A stretch of 64,000 nt of DNA from Hymenobacter metallicola (GCF_004745645.1 NZ_SRMB01000001.1:2046001-2110000), one strand, 5' to 3'. Numbered from the stretch's first letter, positions 16,157-25,226 are shown. The notes: generated by a model from the sequence alone, not told the origin. Program-made: numbers and translations.

Positions 16157-17056
16157 CTACCTTTTTTGCCCGTTGCCTACGTCGGCGATACAAGCCAGGA
16201 AGTCTGTCATCAATCTGGGATTGATGGCATTATCTGGTAGCGTAAGGTTCTGGCAATTCATTAAGGGGCCATACAGAACCAGCGTACAATCACTACACTG
16301 CGTTGCCAGAGTACTGATGTAAGCCTGGACTTGGCTTCGGTCGGGTACGGCCGTGAGCACCGTGCATACGGCATGGGGCCGATAAGCTTTGTAGACGGCT
16401 TGTAACTCCGATTCCGGCAAGTTCTGTCCCAGGTACAACACATGATGAGCCCGGGCCCGCAAGGCGTAATTCATGAACAGCAGAGCAAGTTCGTGCAGCT
16501 CACCTTCGGGCAGAAACAACACCCAGCGCCGCGCTTGGCTGGGCTGCACCGGAGTTAGGGTGTCGATAGACGCCACAATTTTCTGACGGATCAGGTTCGT
16601 CACCAGATGTTCCTGCGCGGGGTTGATGCTGCCTGTTTGCCACAAAACGCCTATGCGCTGCAGGAACGGATAGGCGACGCGCATAATAGCGTCTTCAAAC
16701 CCGAGTTGACGAATGGCACCACTCAGAAGCTTGTTTAACTGAGGCTCATCCATTTCGAGCGTAGCCGCCAGCAATCCGTTGATCTGCCGAGCATAATCAT
16801 GGGGATTTTCGCAGCAGGAAATAACGGCTGAGGCCAGCTCCTGCTCACTGAGTTGGGCTACTTTGGAAATCCGGTGGCCTTGTCCGCACAGCGTGGCGAC
16901 GTTCAGCAGGCGGCGCAAGTCGTCGTCGCAGTAGGTACGAATGTTGGTTTGGGTACGCACCGGCCGCAAAATACCGTAGCGCTGTTCCCACATGCGAATG
17001 GTATGCGCCTTGATACCGGAAATATTCTCCAGGTCGCTGATTGAAAAGTGTCCCAC
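16157..17056 (-). CDS. MerR-family regulator with CarH/LitR-like cobalamin-binding region
   Basis: 299 aa. MerR winged helix at 1-72 (FSISDLENISGIKAHTIRMWEQRYG). A B12-2 helical domain follows (about 85-165) with the CarH signature W-x9-EH (Trp139, Glu149-His150). Then a Rossmann-type cobalamin domain (about 178-290) begins with EGELHELA, where His188 corresponds to the lower axial ligand. The usual ExHxxG is ExHxxA here (Ala191). CarH proteins repress carotenoid genes in the dark and release DNA when adenosylcobalamin absorbs light. It follows crtZ by 10 nt. Light control is likely; B12 binding needs proof given the Gly-to-Ala change. Confidence 0.88.
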   Translation of the reverse strand: MGHFSISDLENISGIKAHTIRMWEQRYGILRPVRTQTNIRTYCDDDLRRLLNVATLCGQGHRISKVAQLSEQELASAVISCCENPHDYARQINGLLAATLEMDEPQLNKLLSGAIRQLGFEDAIMRVAYPFLQRIGVLWQTGSINPAQEHLVTNLIRQKIVASIDTLTPVQPSQARRWVLFLPEGELHELALLFMNYALRARAHHVLYLGQNLPESELQAVYKAYRPHAVCTVLTAVPDRSQVQAYISTLATQCSDCTLVLYGPLMNCQNLTLPDNAINPRLMTDFLACIADVGNGQKR

Positions 17057-17066
17057 GATATCAGCC

Positions 17067-17570
17067 CTACGAGTTCGATGTAATAGTTATTTTTTTGCCC
17101 GTCCGACTTGGAGCGGGCTTACAGCGCGCTAGTTCAAAATACTTCGGCGACACCCAGAGCATCCCAAACTCTTCCGATCCGTCGCGGCCAGTGGTTTTGT
17201 GGTGCATTTTGTGGGCCATATTTAAGGCCCGCAAGTACTTGTTGCCGGATTTGCGCCAGAAGCGCAGTCGTCCGTGAATGAGTACATCGTGCACAAAAAA
17301 ATACACGGCCCCATAGGCAGCAATGCCGATACCGACCCAGAATCGCCAATCCTTTTCAGCTGAACCGTACATAATGCCCGCCATGGAAAGGGCACCGTAG
17401 AACAGAAAGAAAAAATCGTTGCGCTCGAGGTGATGGGGATGCCGCACGTGGTGAGAACGGTGCAGAAACCATAAGGCACCATGTAGCACATATTTGTGCA
17501 TAAACCACGCAACAAACTCCATTCCCAGAAAAGTAGCCGTCGTGACGGCCACGGCTGCCCACAAGGTCAT
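17067..17570 (-). CDS. crtZ: Beta-carotene 3-hydroxylase (CrtZ-type, fatty acid hydroxylase superfamily)
   Basis: Non-haem di-iron membrane hydroxylase that adds 3-OH groups to beta-rings. 167 aa from the ATG at 17570. Histidine clusters in CrtZ order: HKYVLHG, HRSHHVRHPHHLERND, VHDVLIHGR and MAHKMHHKTTG; four membrane helices between them. Followed after 10 nt by the merR gene, so enzyme and regulator are probably one operon. Together with CrtW this predicts hydroxylated and ketolated carotenoids. Confidence 0.9.
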   Translation of the reverse strand: MTLWAAVAVTTATFLGMEFVAWFMHKYVLHGALWFLHRSHHVRHPHHLERNDFFFLFYGALSMAGIMYGSAEKDWRFWVGIGIAAYGAVYFFVHDVLIHGRLRFWRKSGNKYLRALNMAHKMHHKTTGRDGSEEFGMLWVSPKYFELARCKPAPSRTGKKITITSNS

Positions 17571-17637
17571 ACAGGAAGATTTTTTGGGTGGAAAAGGGGT
17601 GAAATTCGACTTATTTCCAAGACAAAGCTGCAGAAAG

Positions 17638-17675
17638 GCAAAAATGTTCTGACTTAACAGCCAGAACATTTTTGC
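17638..17675 (-). terminator. Inverted repeat upstream of crtZ; probable terminator of the enoyl-CoA hydratase gene
   Basis: 14-bp perfect arms GCAAAAATGTTCTG / CAGAACATTTTTGC (17638-17651, 17662-17675) with a 10-nt loop. The inner stem followed by ATTTTTG fits a terminator for the gene ending at 17738. Because it lies ~70-105 bp upstream of crtZ it could also carry regulatory sites. Confidence 0.6.
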
Positions 17676-17737
17676 AAGAGCGTTCTACTTACCTATTTAC
17701 CGGAGAGCGTGGCGCTTTTTAAGTCTCCAGCCAGGAC

Positions 17738-18550
17738 CTAATTGTCCCAGTTGATTTTCTCTTTGCTGAGAAACGCCGCAATGCCACGGCGGCAGTCGAG
17801 GGAGCCCCGGGCCTCCGCATTCATTTGGGCCGCATAGCGCAGACTGTCTTCCAAGGGCATTTCAGGAATCCGAGCCAGCATTTCCTTGGTCAGCTCCATG
17901 CTCTGCCCGGAGTTTTCGACGCACAAGCGGCGGGCAAATGCATACACTCGTTCTGCCAGTTCTTCTTTGGGCACCAGAAAATTGATCAGGCCAAAGTCGG
18001 CCGCCACCTGGGCCGAAATCACGTCGCCGGTAAGCAGGAGCTGCTTGGTGCGGGCCTCCCCTATTTTGCGCACCAGAAATACACTGACAATGGCGGGCAG
18101 AAAGCCGATTTTTACCTCGGTGTAGCCAAACTTGGCCTCGGGCACGGCAAACGCGAAGTCGCAGATAGTGGCCAGCCCGCAGCCGCCGGCCAAAGCATGC
18201 CCCTGGACCTGCCCAATTACGATTTTCTTCAGGGTGTAGATCTGGTGAAACAGCTGCATCAGGTGCGTGGAGTCAGCCAGATTATCGGTGTAGCCAAAGC
18301 CTTGCAGCTCCTGGATGTACGCCAGATCGGCGCCAGCGCAGAAGGCCGAGCCTTCGGCACGCAGCACAATAACTTTACAGGATTCGTCTTCTTCGGCAAA
18401 CTCAAACGCCTCTTTCAGCTCCGATACTACGTCGTAGTTTAGGGCATTGCGTTTGTCGGGGCGGTTGAGCGTGATGTAGCCGATGGCGTCACGCGCTTCG
18501 TAGCGGATGTAGCGCAGCGCTTCAAGCTCCTGGGTAGGCATATTATCCAT
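17738..18550 (-). CDS. Enoyl-CoA hydratase/isomerase family protein
   Basis: 270 aa crotonase-fold enzyme. Oxyanion-hole segments SAFCAGADL (about 65-75) and ALAGGCGLATICDFA (about 112-126) are present; the Glu of the second catalytic region falls in FGYTEVKIG (about 140). Such proteins hydrate enoyl-CoA, in Bacteroidota often in leucine breakdown (methylglutaconyl-CoA hydratase) or fatty acid oxidation. Neighbours do not decide between them. Start at 18550 (MDN) or nine bases later (MPT) cannot be told apart. Confidence 0.92.
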   Translation of the reverse strand: MDNMPTQELEALRYIRYEARDAIGYITLNRPDKRNALNYDVVSELKEAFEFAEEDESCKVIVLRAEGSAFCAGADLAYIQELQGFGYTDNLADSTHLMQLFHQIYTLKKIVIGQVQGHALAGGCGLATICDFAFAVPEAKFGYTEVKIGFLPAIVSVFLVRKIGEARTKQLLLTGDVISAQVAADFGLINFLVPKEELAERVYAFARRLCVENSGQSMELTKEMLARIPEMPLEDSLRYAAQMNAEARGSLDCRRGIAAFLSKEKINWDN

Positions 18551-18686
18551 GACGGTCGTTGCAAGGCGGTGAGAAGCAGAGCTCTGCGCAAAAGAAAGCG
18601 ACGCGGAGCAAAAACGGCGTTAGGTCGGCTGTAACCAAACGTAACAAAAATGGTGCTCTAAATAAACTATATAGCGAATTCCGCCC

Positions 18687-20954
18687 CTATTCGGTTTCGA
18701 CCAGTGCCCCGGGCAAGCCTACCAACGGGCGGGGCCGGATGATGAACGCCCCCTTACTGGTTACATCATAGGTCTGAAAGCCAGCCGCTTGGAGCAAAGA
18801 GTCCTGTTTGGCAACGTACCAGGACTTGCAAGAAGAATCGAAAACTATTCGTGCTTTTTTCCCAAAAAGCTGAGCTAACACGTTGGTTTTCACCCAGGCA
18901 TTACGACGGAGCACCACCACGTCGACGGGGCTGGCTGCCCGAGCCCCATCCACTGGGCCCGCGACGAAGGCCAGCCGGATGCCCCGCCACACTGCTACCA
19001 CGACATGGGGAGTAGGCTGGGCGGTGGGCATCGGAGCTGTGCGCCAGCCCAGGTGGTAGTTTACGCGTTGGGCCTCGCGCTGAATAAGGCCGGGCACAAT
19101 GCGGTACGTGCGCTCGGTTTCTGACAGAGGCAATGAATCGACAGTAACAATGTGGGCGGCAGCTCCTTGCCAAAATCCGCAGGCCGAGCGGCGCGGAATA
19201 CTGTAAATAATCAGTTCCTCGTCGGTAGTGAGCGCCTGGGCGGCCCCAACGCGGCTGCCGGCAAACAGGGCCATCAACCCACAGGCCAGCCCGAGCCAGG
19301 GCAGCCGCTTCAGGGCCAGAAAGGTGAGCAGCGCCAGAATAATGGCAAATATCAGCCAGGCCTGCGGGGGCGTTACGTGAATACCCGTAATCAGCGCGCC
19401 GGGCATGGTGCGGCCGATCCAGAAGATGTATTCATTAAATATCAGAATCATTTTCTCAAACACCCAGGCAATGAGTCGGGGCAGCCAGTCGAGCCAACTC
19501 AGTACCGTAGCCGGAACTACTAACCCCAGAACAGCGACCAGTCCTTTAGCGGCCAATAGGCCAACACCCACAAACACCGCCAGCGAGGAAATAGGAACCG
19601 CGACTAAATTGGAAGCCAAAAAGCTGAGCGGAAACTGGTGGAAGTAAAATAAGCCGAGCGGAAACGTGGCTACCTGCGCCGCCAAGGAAAGAGCCGTAGC
19701 CTGCCAAATCCAGTCGGCGGACCAGCCCCCGGCTTGCCACAGCTTTTGCACGGCTTTCGGCTGCCAGGGCCGAATCCGGGCCGCCGCTTTGTCCTTAAAA
19801 TCCAGCCAGGCGGCAATTTGCGGCTGCAGATACACAATGCTGAGGACCGCCAGAAAGGAAAGCTGAAACCCGACATCCGCCAGCAGATACGGGTCGTAGC
19901 ACAGCAGGCAGAAGGCGGCCACGGCCAGGGTGTTGTACATATTGCTTTGCCGGCCGGTGGCCCGCGCTACAATAATAAAGCTGAACATGACGGCGGCCCG
20001 CAGCACCGAAGCCGACAGGCCGGTGAGGAAGGCGTAGCTCCAGATAACGACCAGCCCTACCCCCGCCGACCAGTACCGAAACCCGCGGGTGCCCCCGAAA
20101 AAGCGTTTCAGCACCCAGGTTACCAGCGTGAACAGCAAGCCCACCTGCAGGCCCGACACGGCCATGATGTGCGTAGTACCGGTATTGGCGTAGGCTTGCT
20201 TGGTGTCCTGATCTACCTCGTCCTTGATACCCAGTACCAGCGCCGAGGCCAGTGCATATTCCCGCTTCTGCTGCACATACTGCCGGAAAACTCCATCCAA
20301 TACCCGGGCAGCGCGCATGCTGATGGCTTTTACATAGCTGGGGGGCTGCACAGCAATGCGGCGGAACTGGTCGGCATGTATAAACTGCTGATGGTAGACC
20401 TGGTGGTAGCTTAGGTAGCGGCGGTAATCAAATTCGCCCGGATTGAGCGGGGCTTTGGCCCGAGCGGGCCCGCCGCGCACTAGCCATACGTCGCCATACT
20501 GAGGCGCCGCCACGCCCGAGTCGCGCGGAATAGAAACCCGGATGCCCCCCAGCGCCGGCCGCCACCGCCCGGCAATACGCACCGCCGACACCCGCACCGT
20601 GGTAGCGTAGGTAGCCGGCCGCACCACGGTATAGTCGTCGACTACGGCGCGGTAGAATTCCACCGAACCCGGCAGCTGACTTACATGCTCCGCCCGGCGC
20701 GTTTCAGTGGCTTGCTGCGTAAGAGCCAGTCCGGCCACAAACAGGCAACAGAGGGCTACCGCTCCCGCCGCATCGGTAGGGCCAGGGGCAGGCTGGCGGT
20801 TGGCCCAGGTTTGCAGCCCAATAAACAGGCCCGTGAAACCGGCCAGTGGCCAGCGTAAATCAGGCAGGTCGGCGCCGTAGTAGAAGTAGGTTAGCACACC
20901 AGCGGCCAGGGCCAGAAAAAGGCGCACGAATGCATGAGGAGCCCATTGTATCAT
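18687..20954 (-). CDS. ComEC/Rec2 family competence protein
   Basis: 755-aa inner-membrane channel protein for uptake of single-stranded DNA. N-terminal helices and an OB-like DUF4131 region (about 1-190), then the Competence domain with many membrane helices (about 230-500) including THIMAVSGLQVGLLF and FLTGLSASVLRAAVMF. The C-terminal third (about 560-755) is a soluble remnant where others carry a metallo-beta-lactamase domain, but I do not see an HxHxDH motif. It is therefore the shorter Bacteroidota form. Confidence 0.93.
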   Translation of the reverse strand: MIQWAPHAFVRLFLALAAGVLTYFYYGADLPDLRWPLAGFTGLFIGLQTWANRQPAPGPTDAAGAVALCCLFVAGLALTQQATETRRAEHVSQLPGSVEFYRAVVDDYTVVRPATYATTVRVSAVRIAGRWRPALGGIRVSIPRDSGVAAPQYGDVWLVRGGPARAKAPLNPGEFDYRRYLSYHQVYHQQFIHADQFRRIAVQPPSYVKAISMRAARVLDGVFRQYVQQKREYALASALVLGIKDEVDQDTKQAYANTGTTHIMAVSGLQVGLLFTLVTWVLKRFFGGTRGFRYWSAGVGLVVIWSYAFLTGLSASVLRAAVMFSFIIVARATGRQSNMYNTLAVAAFCLLCYDPYLLADVGFQLSFLAVLSIVYLQPQIAAWLDFKDKAAARIRPWQPKAVQKLWQAGGWSADWIWQATALSLAAQVATFPLGLFYFHQFPLSFLASNLVAVPISSLAVFVGVGLLAAKGLVAVLGLVVPATVLSWLDWLPRLIAWVFEKMILIFNEYIFWIGRTMPGALITGIHVTPPQAWLIFAIILALLTFLALKRLPWLGLACGLMALFAGSRVGAAQALTTDEELIIYSIPRRSACGFWQGAAAHIVTVDSLPLSETERTYRIVPGLIQREAQRVNYHLGWRTAPMPTAQPTPHVVVAVWRGIRLAFVAGPVDGARAASPVDVVVLRRNAWVKTNVLAQLFGKKARIVFDSSCKSWYVAKQDSLLQAAGFQTYDVTSKGAFIIRPRPLVGLPGALVETE

Positions 20955-21045
20955 ACTTTCAACCCGAATACTATAACCTAACTAACAGTTGGGTAAGCTG
21001 CACAAAATCCGGCATAAAACCTTGTTTGGCGTACGCCCGGCAATA

Positions 21046-21079
21046 AAAAGCCCTTTCCGCCACGGGTGGCGAAAAGGGC
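21046..21079 (-). terminator. Terminator of the GNAT gene
   Basis: Stem GCCCTTTTCGCCA / TGGCGGAAAGGGC on the minus strand (one unpaired position) followed by TTTTT. Confidence 0.75.
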
Positions 21080-21153
21080 GTAAGCCAATCGGTCAGATAA
21101 CGTGGCCTGTTCGACGAAGCCCGACAGCTCCGCCGTACTACGACAAGGCAGTA

Positions 21154-21600
21154 TCAGGCAGGCACCGGCGTTGTCCACACCATCTTAAAATGCTCGATGT
21201 CACACTCCGTAAACTGGTCGCCGACTTTGCGGAAACCGTGCCGCTCGTAGAAAGGAATTGCCCGTAGTTGGGCGTTCAGGTAAACGGTAGCCGCAGGATG
21301 CGCCGCCTGCACATCCTCCAGCACCCGTTTGAGCAGCACGCTGCCGACGGCCTGGTTACGAAACTCCTGGAGCACGGCGAAGCGCTCCAGCTTCACACCG
21401 TTGTCGGTGGTGCGCCAGCGGGCAGCCCCACAAGGCGTACCGTCGGCGGTTCGGGCCAGGTAATGGCGGGCGTCGGTACGGTCATGAATGTCGTACTCGG
21501 CATCGGCGGGTACGCCTTGCTCGTGCACGAAGACGGTTTCGCGGATGGTAAAAGCGGCGTCGAGGTCGCGCAGGTCGGAAACGGGCTCAGCGGTAATCAT
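21154..21600 (-). CDS. GNAT family N-acetyltransferase
   Basis: 148 aa, single GNAT domain. Acetyl-CoA binding loop region FRNQAVGSVLL (about 84-94), C-terminal strand YERHGFRKVG and the early IRETVFVHEQGVP motif, characteristic of the ElaA/YjcF-like subgroup. Substrate unknown. Start taken as ATG at 21600; longer readings would add an unlikely hydrophobic leader. Confidence 0.9.
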   Translation of the reverse strand: MITAEPVSDLRDLDAAFTIRETVFVHEQGVPADAEYDIHDRTDARHYLARTADGTPCGAARWRTTDNGVKLERFAVLQEFRNQAVGSVLLKRVLEDVQAAHPAATVYLNAQLRAIPFYERHGFRKVGDQFTECDIEHFKMVWTTPVPA

Positions 21601-21661
21601 GAGTAGCAGAAAGGTAGGAAGCAGGAAAGTAACGCAACCACAAAGTAAGCCAATGGGTGAA

Positions 21662-21696
21662 AACAAAAGAGCCACCCGCGCTGCCGGTGGCTCTTT
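21662..21696 (-). terminator. Terminator of the phoH gene
   Basis: Perfect stem AAAGAGCCACC / GGTGGCTCTTT (21666-21676, 21686-21696) with T/A-rich flanks; minus-strand exit reads CTCTTTTGTTTTC. Confidence 0.8.
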
Positions 21697-21721
21697 GGAA
21701 ACAAGCAGCACTCAACTTGCC

Positions 21722-22834
21722 TTACAGCTGCTGCTCCCGATTTACGGGCAGGTCCTTCATGCCATCATCCTCGGGACGGGCATCGGGGTGGCGGGCCGGG
21801 TCGGGAGCCTGGGCCGGGCTGGAGGAACGGTAGGGCCGGGCCTCGCGCACGGGCCGGTTGGCCTGGTCGCGCTGCTCCTGCACATCGTGCCGGTCGTAGG
21901 CCACCACGATTTCCTTGACCAGGCGGTGGCGCACTACGTCGTCGGCACTCATTTCCACGAAACCGATACCGCGCACGTCCTTCAGGATGTCCAGGGCCTG
22001 CATCAAGCCGGATTTCTGCTTGGTGGGCAGGTCAATCTGGCTCCGGTCCCCGTTCACCATTACCTTGGCCGTAGGACCCATGCGGGTCAAGAACATCTTC
22101 AGCTGGGAAGGCGTCGTGTTCTGAGCCTCGTCCAGGAGTACGAAGGCGTTGTTGAGCGTGCGGCCGCGCATGTAAGCCAGCGGAGCAATTTCAATGATCT
22201 TGTTTTCCTGGTAGAACTTCAGCTTTTCGGCCGGAATCATGTCTTCCAGAGCGTCGTAGATTGGGCGCAGATAAGGATCAACCTTTTCCTTCATATCACC
22301 GGGCAAAAAGCCCAGGCTTTCGCCGGCTTCCACCACGGGACGGGAAATGATGATTTTCTTAACCTCTTTGTTCTTCAACGCCCGCACGGCCAGGGCCACC
22401 GAAATGTAGGTCTTGCCGGTACCGGCCGGCCCGAGGGCAAACACCAAGTCATTTTTCATCACCGCGTCCACCAGCTTCTGCTGATTCGGGGTTTTGGCCT
22501 TGATTACGCCGCCCTTGGCCCCGAATACAATGACATCGGCGGGCGAGGTCATGGCAATCTGCCGTTCCTCCATTTCGTCGTCGGCGGAAGCCAGGTACTG
22601 CGAAACGGTTCTGTCCGTGATTTGCCCGAATTGGTGATAATGTTCGATTAGGGACGACAGGATTTCATTGATCCTGGCAATTACGGGCGTCTGCCCCTGA
22701 ATCTTAATTTCGTTGCCTCGCGAAATGATCTTGCTGCCGGGAAAGGCCGCGGCCAGCTGGCGGATGTTCTGATTGTCGGGTCCGAGGAAGTCGACAAGAG
22801 AGACGTTTTCGAGCGTGATGATTTTCTCGACCAA
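21722..22834 (-). CDS. PhoH family ATPase (YbeZ-like)
   Basis: 370 aa. N-terminal KH-like segment (about 1-85), then a P-loop ATPase with Walker A GPAGTGKT (135-142), Walker B VLLDEAQN (about 226-233) and sensor segment VMVNGDRSQIDLP. The last ~45 residues form an Arg/Asp/Pro-rich tail not needed for the fold. PhoH proteins are linked to RNA/ribosome quality control, although substrates remain unclear. Start codon is TTG at 22834; no ATG fits. Confidence 0.94.
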   Translation of the reverse strand: MVEKIITLENVSLVDFLGPDNQNIRQLAAAFPGSKIISRGNEIKIQGQTPVIARINEILSSLIEHYHQFGQITDRTVSQYLASADDEMEERQIAMTSPADVIVFGAKGGVIKAKTPNQQKLVDAVMKNDLVFALGPAGTGKTYISVALAVRALKNKEVKKIIISRPVVEAGESLGFLPGDMKEKVDPYLRPIYDALEDMIPAEKLKFYQENKIIEIAPLAYMRGRTLNNAFVLLDEAQNTTPSQLKMFLTRMGPTAKVMVNGDRSQIDLPTKQKSGLMQALDILKDVRGIGFVEMSADDVVRHRLVKEIVVAYDRHDVQEQRDQANRPVREARPYRSSSPAQAPDPARHPDARPEDDGMKDLPVNREQQL

Positions 22835-22909
22835 ACTGTAGTTGCTTTTAAGCTGAGAGAGTTAGAGAATGCTGCGGGCGAAAGGGCGGCGGGTTCCGTC
22901 CAAATCGCC

Positions 22910-22917
22910 TACTTTTG
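22910..22917 (+). promoter_or_regulatory. -7 element for the SAM hydroxide adenosyltransferase gene
   Basis: TACTTTTG, exact TAnnTTTG match, 50 nt before the ATG at 22968. No clear -33. Confidence 0.5.
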
Positions 22918-22967
22918 CCGCCCCTAGACAGGGTAAACAATAGTACGAAGAACTGAGAAATTCCGGC

Positions 22968-23738
22968 ATGGGGCTGATTACGTTTCTGTCCGACTTTGGA
23001 TACCGCGACCATTATGTGGCCGCGGTGAAAGCACGGATTATGCAGCTGGCGCCCACCCAACCGGTTCTGGACATCAGCCACGCTGTCGAACCCTTTAACA
23101 TCGCGCACGCCTTACACGTTCTCGATTCTGTATTTCGGGACTTCCCCAAGGGCACCGTACACCTGGTGGGCGTTAATGACCACGGCGGTAACAAGGGCAG
23201 CTGGCAGGCCGCTTTATTTGAGGATCATTACTTCGTAGCTGCCAACAACGGCCTGCTTGCGTTGCTCACCGACGGCAAGCCGGAAGAATTAGTTCAGATA
23301 CCGGCTCCATCTAGTTCCTCCCCCACTCGCGACATTCTGGCCCCCGCCGCGGTACACCTGGCCCAAGGCGGCCTGCTGGCCGACCTGGGCCCGGCCGCCA
23401 CCGACTCGTATCAGCTCCTGAACCGGCAGCTGCGCCTACAGGATAACCGCATTACCGGCCACGTCATTCACGTGGATCATTATGGCAATCTGATTACCAA
23501 CATCAGCCGCACGGCCCTGGAAGTTATCGGCCGGGGGCGGTCCTGCACCATTCACTTTGCCCGCGAAACCGTGCGTGACATTGCCCCTCACTTCCAAGCA
23601 GCCGACCCCGGTGATGCCGTCTGTATTTTCAATAGCCAAGACCGACTCTGTATTGGGGTAAACCAAGGCAACGCGGCAGAATTGCTGGGGCTTTACTTCG
23701 ACTCGCAAGTAGATATTCGCTTTCCCACCGAAAGTTAA
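22968..23738 (+). CDS. SAM hydroxide adenosyltransferase (DUF62 / chlorinase-fluorinase superfamily)
   Basis: 256 aa. Cleaves S-adenosylmethionine with hydroxide to adenosine and methionine. N-terminal motif TFLSDFGYRDHYVAAVK and DISHAVEPFNI, the central VVNDHGG-like turn (VGVNDHGGN), and the C-terminal barrel with IHVDHYGNLITNIS are the family landmarks. Stand-alone gene with its own promoter. A halogenase role is unlikely: the hydroxide-type enzymes are the common form. Confidence 0.93.
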   Translation: MGLITFLSDFGYRDHYVAAVKARIMQLAPTQPVLDISHAVEPFNIAHALHVLDSVFRDFPKGTVHLVGVNDHGGNKGSWQAALFEDHYFVAANNGLLALLTDGKPEELVQIPAPSSSSPTRDILAPAAVHLAQGGLLADLGPAATDSYQLLNRQLRLQDNRITGHVIHVDHYGNLITNISRTALEVIGRGRSCTIHFARETVRDIAPHFQAADPGDAVCIFNSQDRLCIGVNQGNAAELLGLYFDSQVDIRFPTES

Positions 23739-23873
23739 TCATACAGCTTTAGATGCTTAACCCCCCTCTAATAGGTTTAAAAAGGCATATTTTTATTGTT
23801 TAATTATTATGTTAAATAACGCAAGCCATTCTGTCACCTCCTTCCTTTGGTTCTTATCCTCGTCTCTTGCCTT

Positions 23874-24197
23874 ATGCTAACTCGTATTGTGCGCATGGCT
23901 TTCCAGCCGGAAAAAGTAGCCGATTTCCTGGCCATATTCCGGGACTCGGAAGATAAAATTCGGAATATGCCCGGCTGCCGGCACTTGGAGTTGTGGCAGG
24001 ATGCGGACCAGCCCACTGTTTACTGCACTCACAGTCGCTGGGACTCGGCGGCCGACCTGGATAATTACCGCCGCTCGGCGCTGTTTGGCCAGGTATGGCC
24101 GGCCACCAAAGCTTTATTTGCCGCCCCGCCCCTGGCTTTCTCCGTATATCCGGCGGGCGTGGAGTCTTCCCTTTCTTCCCTGCCTGCTTCTCAATGA
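23874..24197 (+). CDS. Antibiotic biosynthesis monooxygenase (ABM) domain protein
   Basis: 107 aa ferredoxin-like dimeric alpha/beta fold. Family features are the N-terminal strand IVRMAF, CRHLELWQD and the SRWDSAADLDNYRRSALF segment. ABM proteins range from quinol monooxygenases to haem-degrading enzymes; no haem or metal ligand set is decisive here. Its stop overlaps the hscB start as ATGA (24194-24197), so the two are translated together. Start at ATG 24874-type alternatives were not needed: ATG at 23874 gives the full first strand. Confidence 0.88.
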   Translation: MLTRIVRMAFQPEKVADFLAIFRDSEDKIRNMPGCRHLELWQDADQPTVYCTHSRWDSAADLDNYRRSALFGQVWPATKALFAAPPLAFSVYPAGVESSLSSLPASQ

Positions 24198-24730
24198 GTC
24201 CTGACTACTTCGAATTTTACGGCCTGCCGGAATCTTTCCTGCCTAATGCCGCCAGCTTGAAAAGCAAATACTACGCCTTGAGCCGGGAATACCATCCCGA
24301 CTTCCATGCCACGGCTACCCCGGCACGACAGCAGGAAATCCTGCAGTTGGCCACCCTTAACACCAACGCCTACCGCACCCTCTCCGACCCCGATCTTCGG
24401 ATGGCCTATATCCTGAACCGGCACGGCCTGTTGGAAGAAGGCAAACAGGAACTCCCCCCAGACTTCCTGATGGAAGTAATGGAGCTGAACGAGCAGCTGA
24501 TGGAACTGGAGTTTGAGCCCGACCCCGTAGCTGTCAAGCGGGTAGAACAAGAAACGCAGGAACTGACCGCGACGCTCGACGCGGGTATTGCACCGGTTCT
24601 GGCTGGCTATGAGGGCTTACCGCTTGATGTGCGCCCACAGGCGCTGCAGCAAATCCGCACCTACTATCTGAAAAAGCGGTATTTGTTGCGTATTCACGAA
24701 AGTCTCGCTAAGTTTGCAACCCGTTCCTGA
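24194..24730 (+). CDS. hscB: Fe-S protein assembly co-chaperone HscB
   Basis: 178 aa. N-terminal J domain with the HPD tripeptide in REYHPDF (about 35-41), then a three-helix C-terminal domain (about 85-175) that in HscB binds IscU. Stimulates HscA/DnaK during Fe-S cluster transfer. ATGA overlap with the ABM gene upstream. Length and the LMEVMELNEQLME helix fit HscB rather than a general DnaJ. Confidence 0.93.
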   Translation: MSPDYFEFYGLPESFLPNAASLKSKYYALSREYHPDFHATATPARQQEILQLATLNTNAYRTLSDPDLRMAYILNRHGLLEEGKQELPPDFLMEVMELNEQLMELEFEPDPVAVKRVEQETQELTATLDAGIAPVLAGYEGLPLDVRPQALQQIRTYYLKKRYLLRIHESLAKFATRS

Positions 24731-24755
24731 CCTACCGACACGAACGGCTAGAAAT

Positions 24756-24837
24756 GCCCAGATGGCGGAATCGGTAGACGCGTCGGTCTCAAACACCGAT
24801 ATCGAAAGATGTGCCGGTTCGACCCCGGCTCTGGGTA
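24756..24837 (+). tRNA. tRNA-Leu (anticodon CAA)
   Basis: 82 nt. Acceptor stem GCCCAGA / TCTGGGT, D arm TGGCGGAATCGGTAGACGC, anticodon stem TCGGT/ACCGA around CTCAAAC (anticodon CAA), long class II variable arm (ATCGAAAGAT), T arm with GGTTCGACC, discriminator A. The CCA end is not encoded. Confidence 0.96.
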
Positions 24838-24862
24838 CTTGCTAGCGTTAAAAGCGCTACAT

Positions 24863-24920
24863 CAAGCAAGCCTCAAAAGCTGCCTATCTGTTCGCAGATG
24901 CAGGTTTTGAGGCTTGCTTG
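24863..24920 (+). repeat. Long hairpin just downstream of tRNA-Leu
   Basis: 16-bp perfect arms CAAGCAAGCCTCAAAA (24863-24878) and TTTTGAGGCTTGCTTG (24905-24920), plus an inner ATCTG-TTCG-CAGAT hairpin with CTGC/GCAG pairing, giving an almost continuous stem. No T run follows, so it is not a classic terminator. It may trim or protect the tRNA 3' end or mark an insertion boundary. Confidence 0.7.
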
Positions 24921-25226
24921 CGTTTAGGCGGGTCGAGTTTTACCAGCACTAATACTTGGGCTTATCAAGTGGAGCACACCTTCCATATGGCATACCCCAG
25001 TTGCTCACTAGAGGCTGCAAACGCTAGTATAACCTTGCGCATATATATAATTAGTACACAAAGCTCTCCTTGCTGTCTGGCGCAGAAAATTAGTTAGGCC
25101 TGTAGCCTAGCTATAGGCTGAAAAGGCCTATCCGTTACGAACCAGTGCGCTAGTTGACAAAGCCAGTTTTCTCGGCGGAGATTAGAGTAGCCCGCAATCC
25201 ATTTTTCCACGTCTCTGCTAAACCAT

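Noticed and set aside
17638..17675. Operator for the CarH-like regulator
   Set aside because: The inverted repeat fits a terminator of the upstream gene better (stem plus ATTTTTG exit) and shares no sequence with the palindrome at 15922 beyond GTTAAG in its loop.
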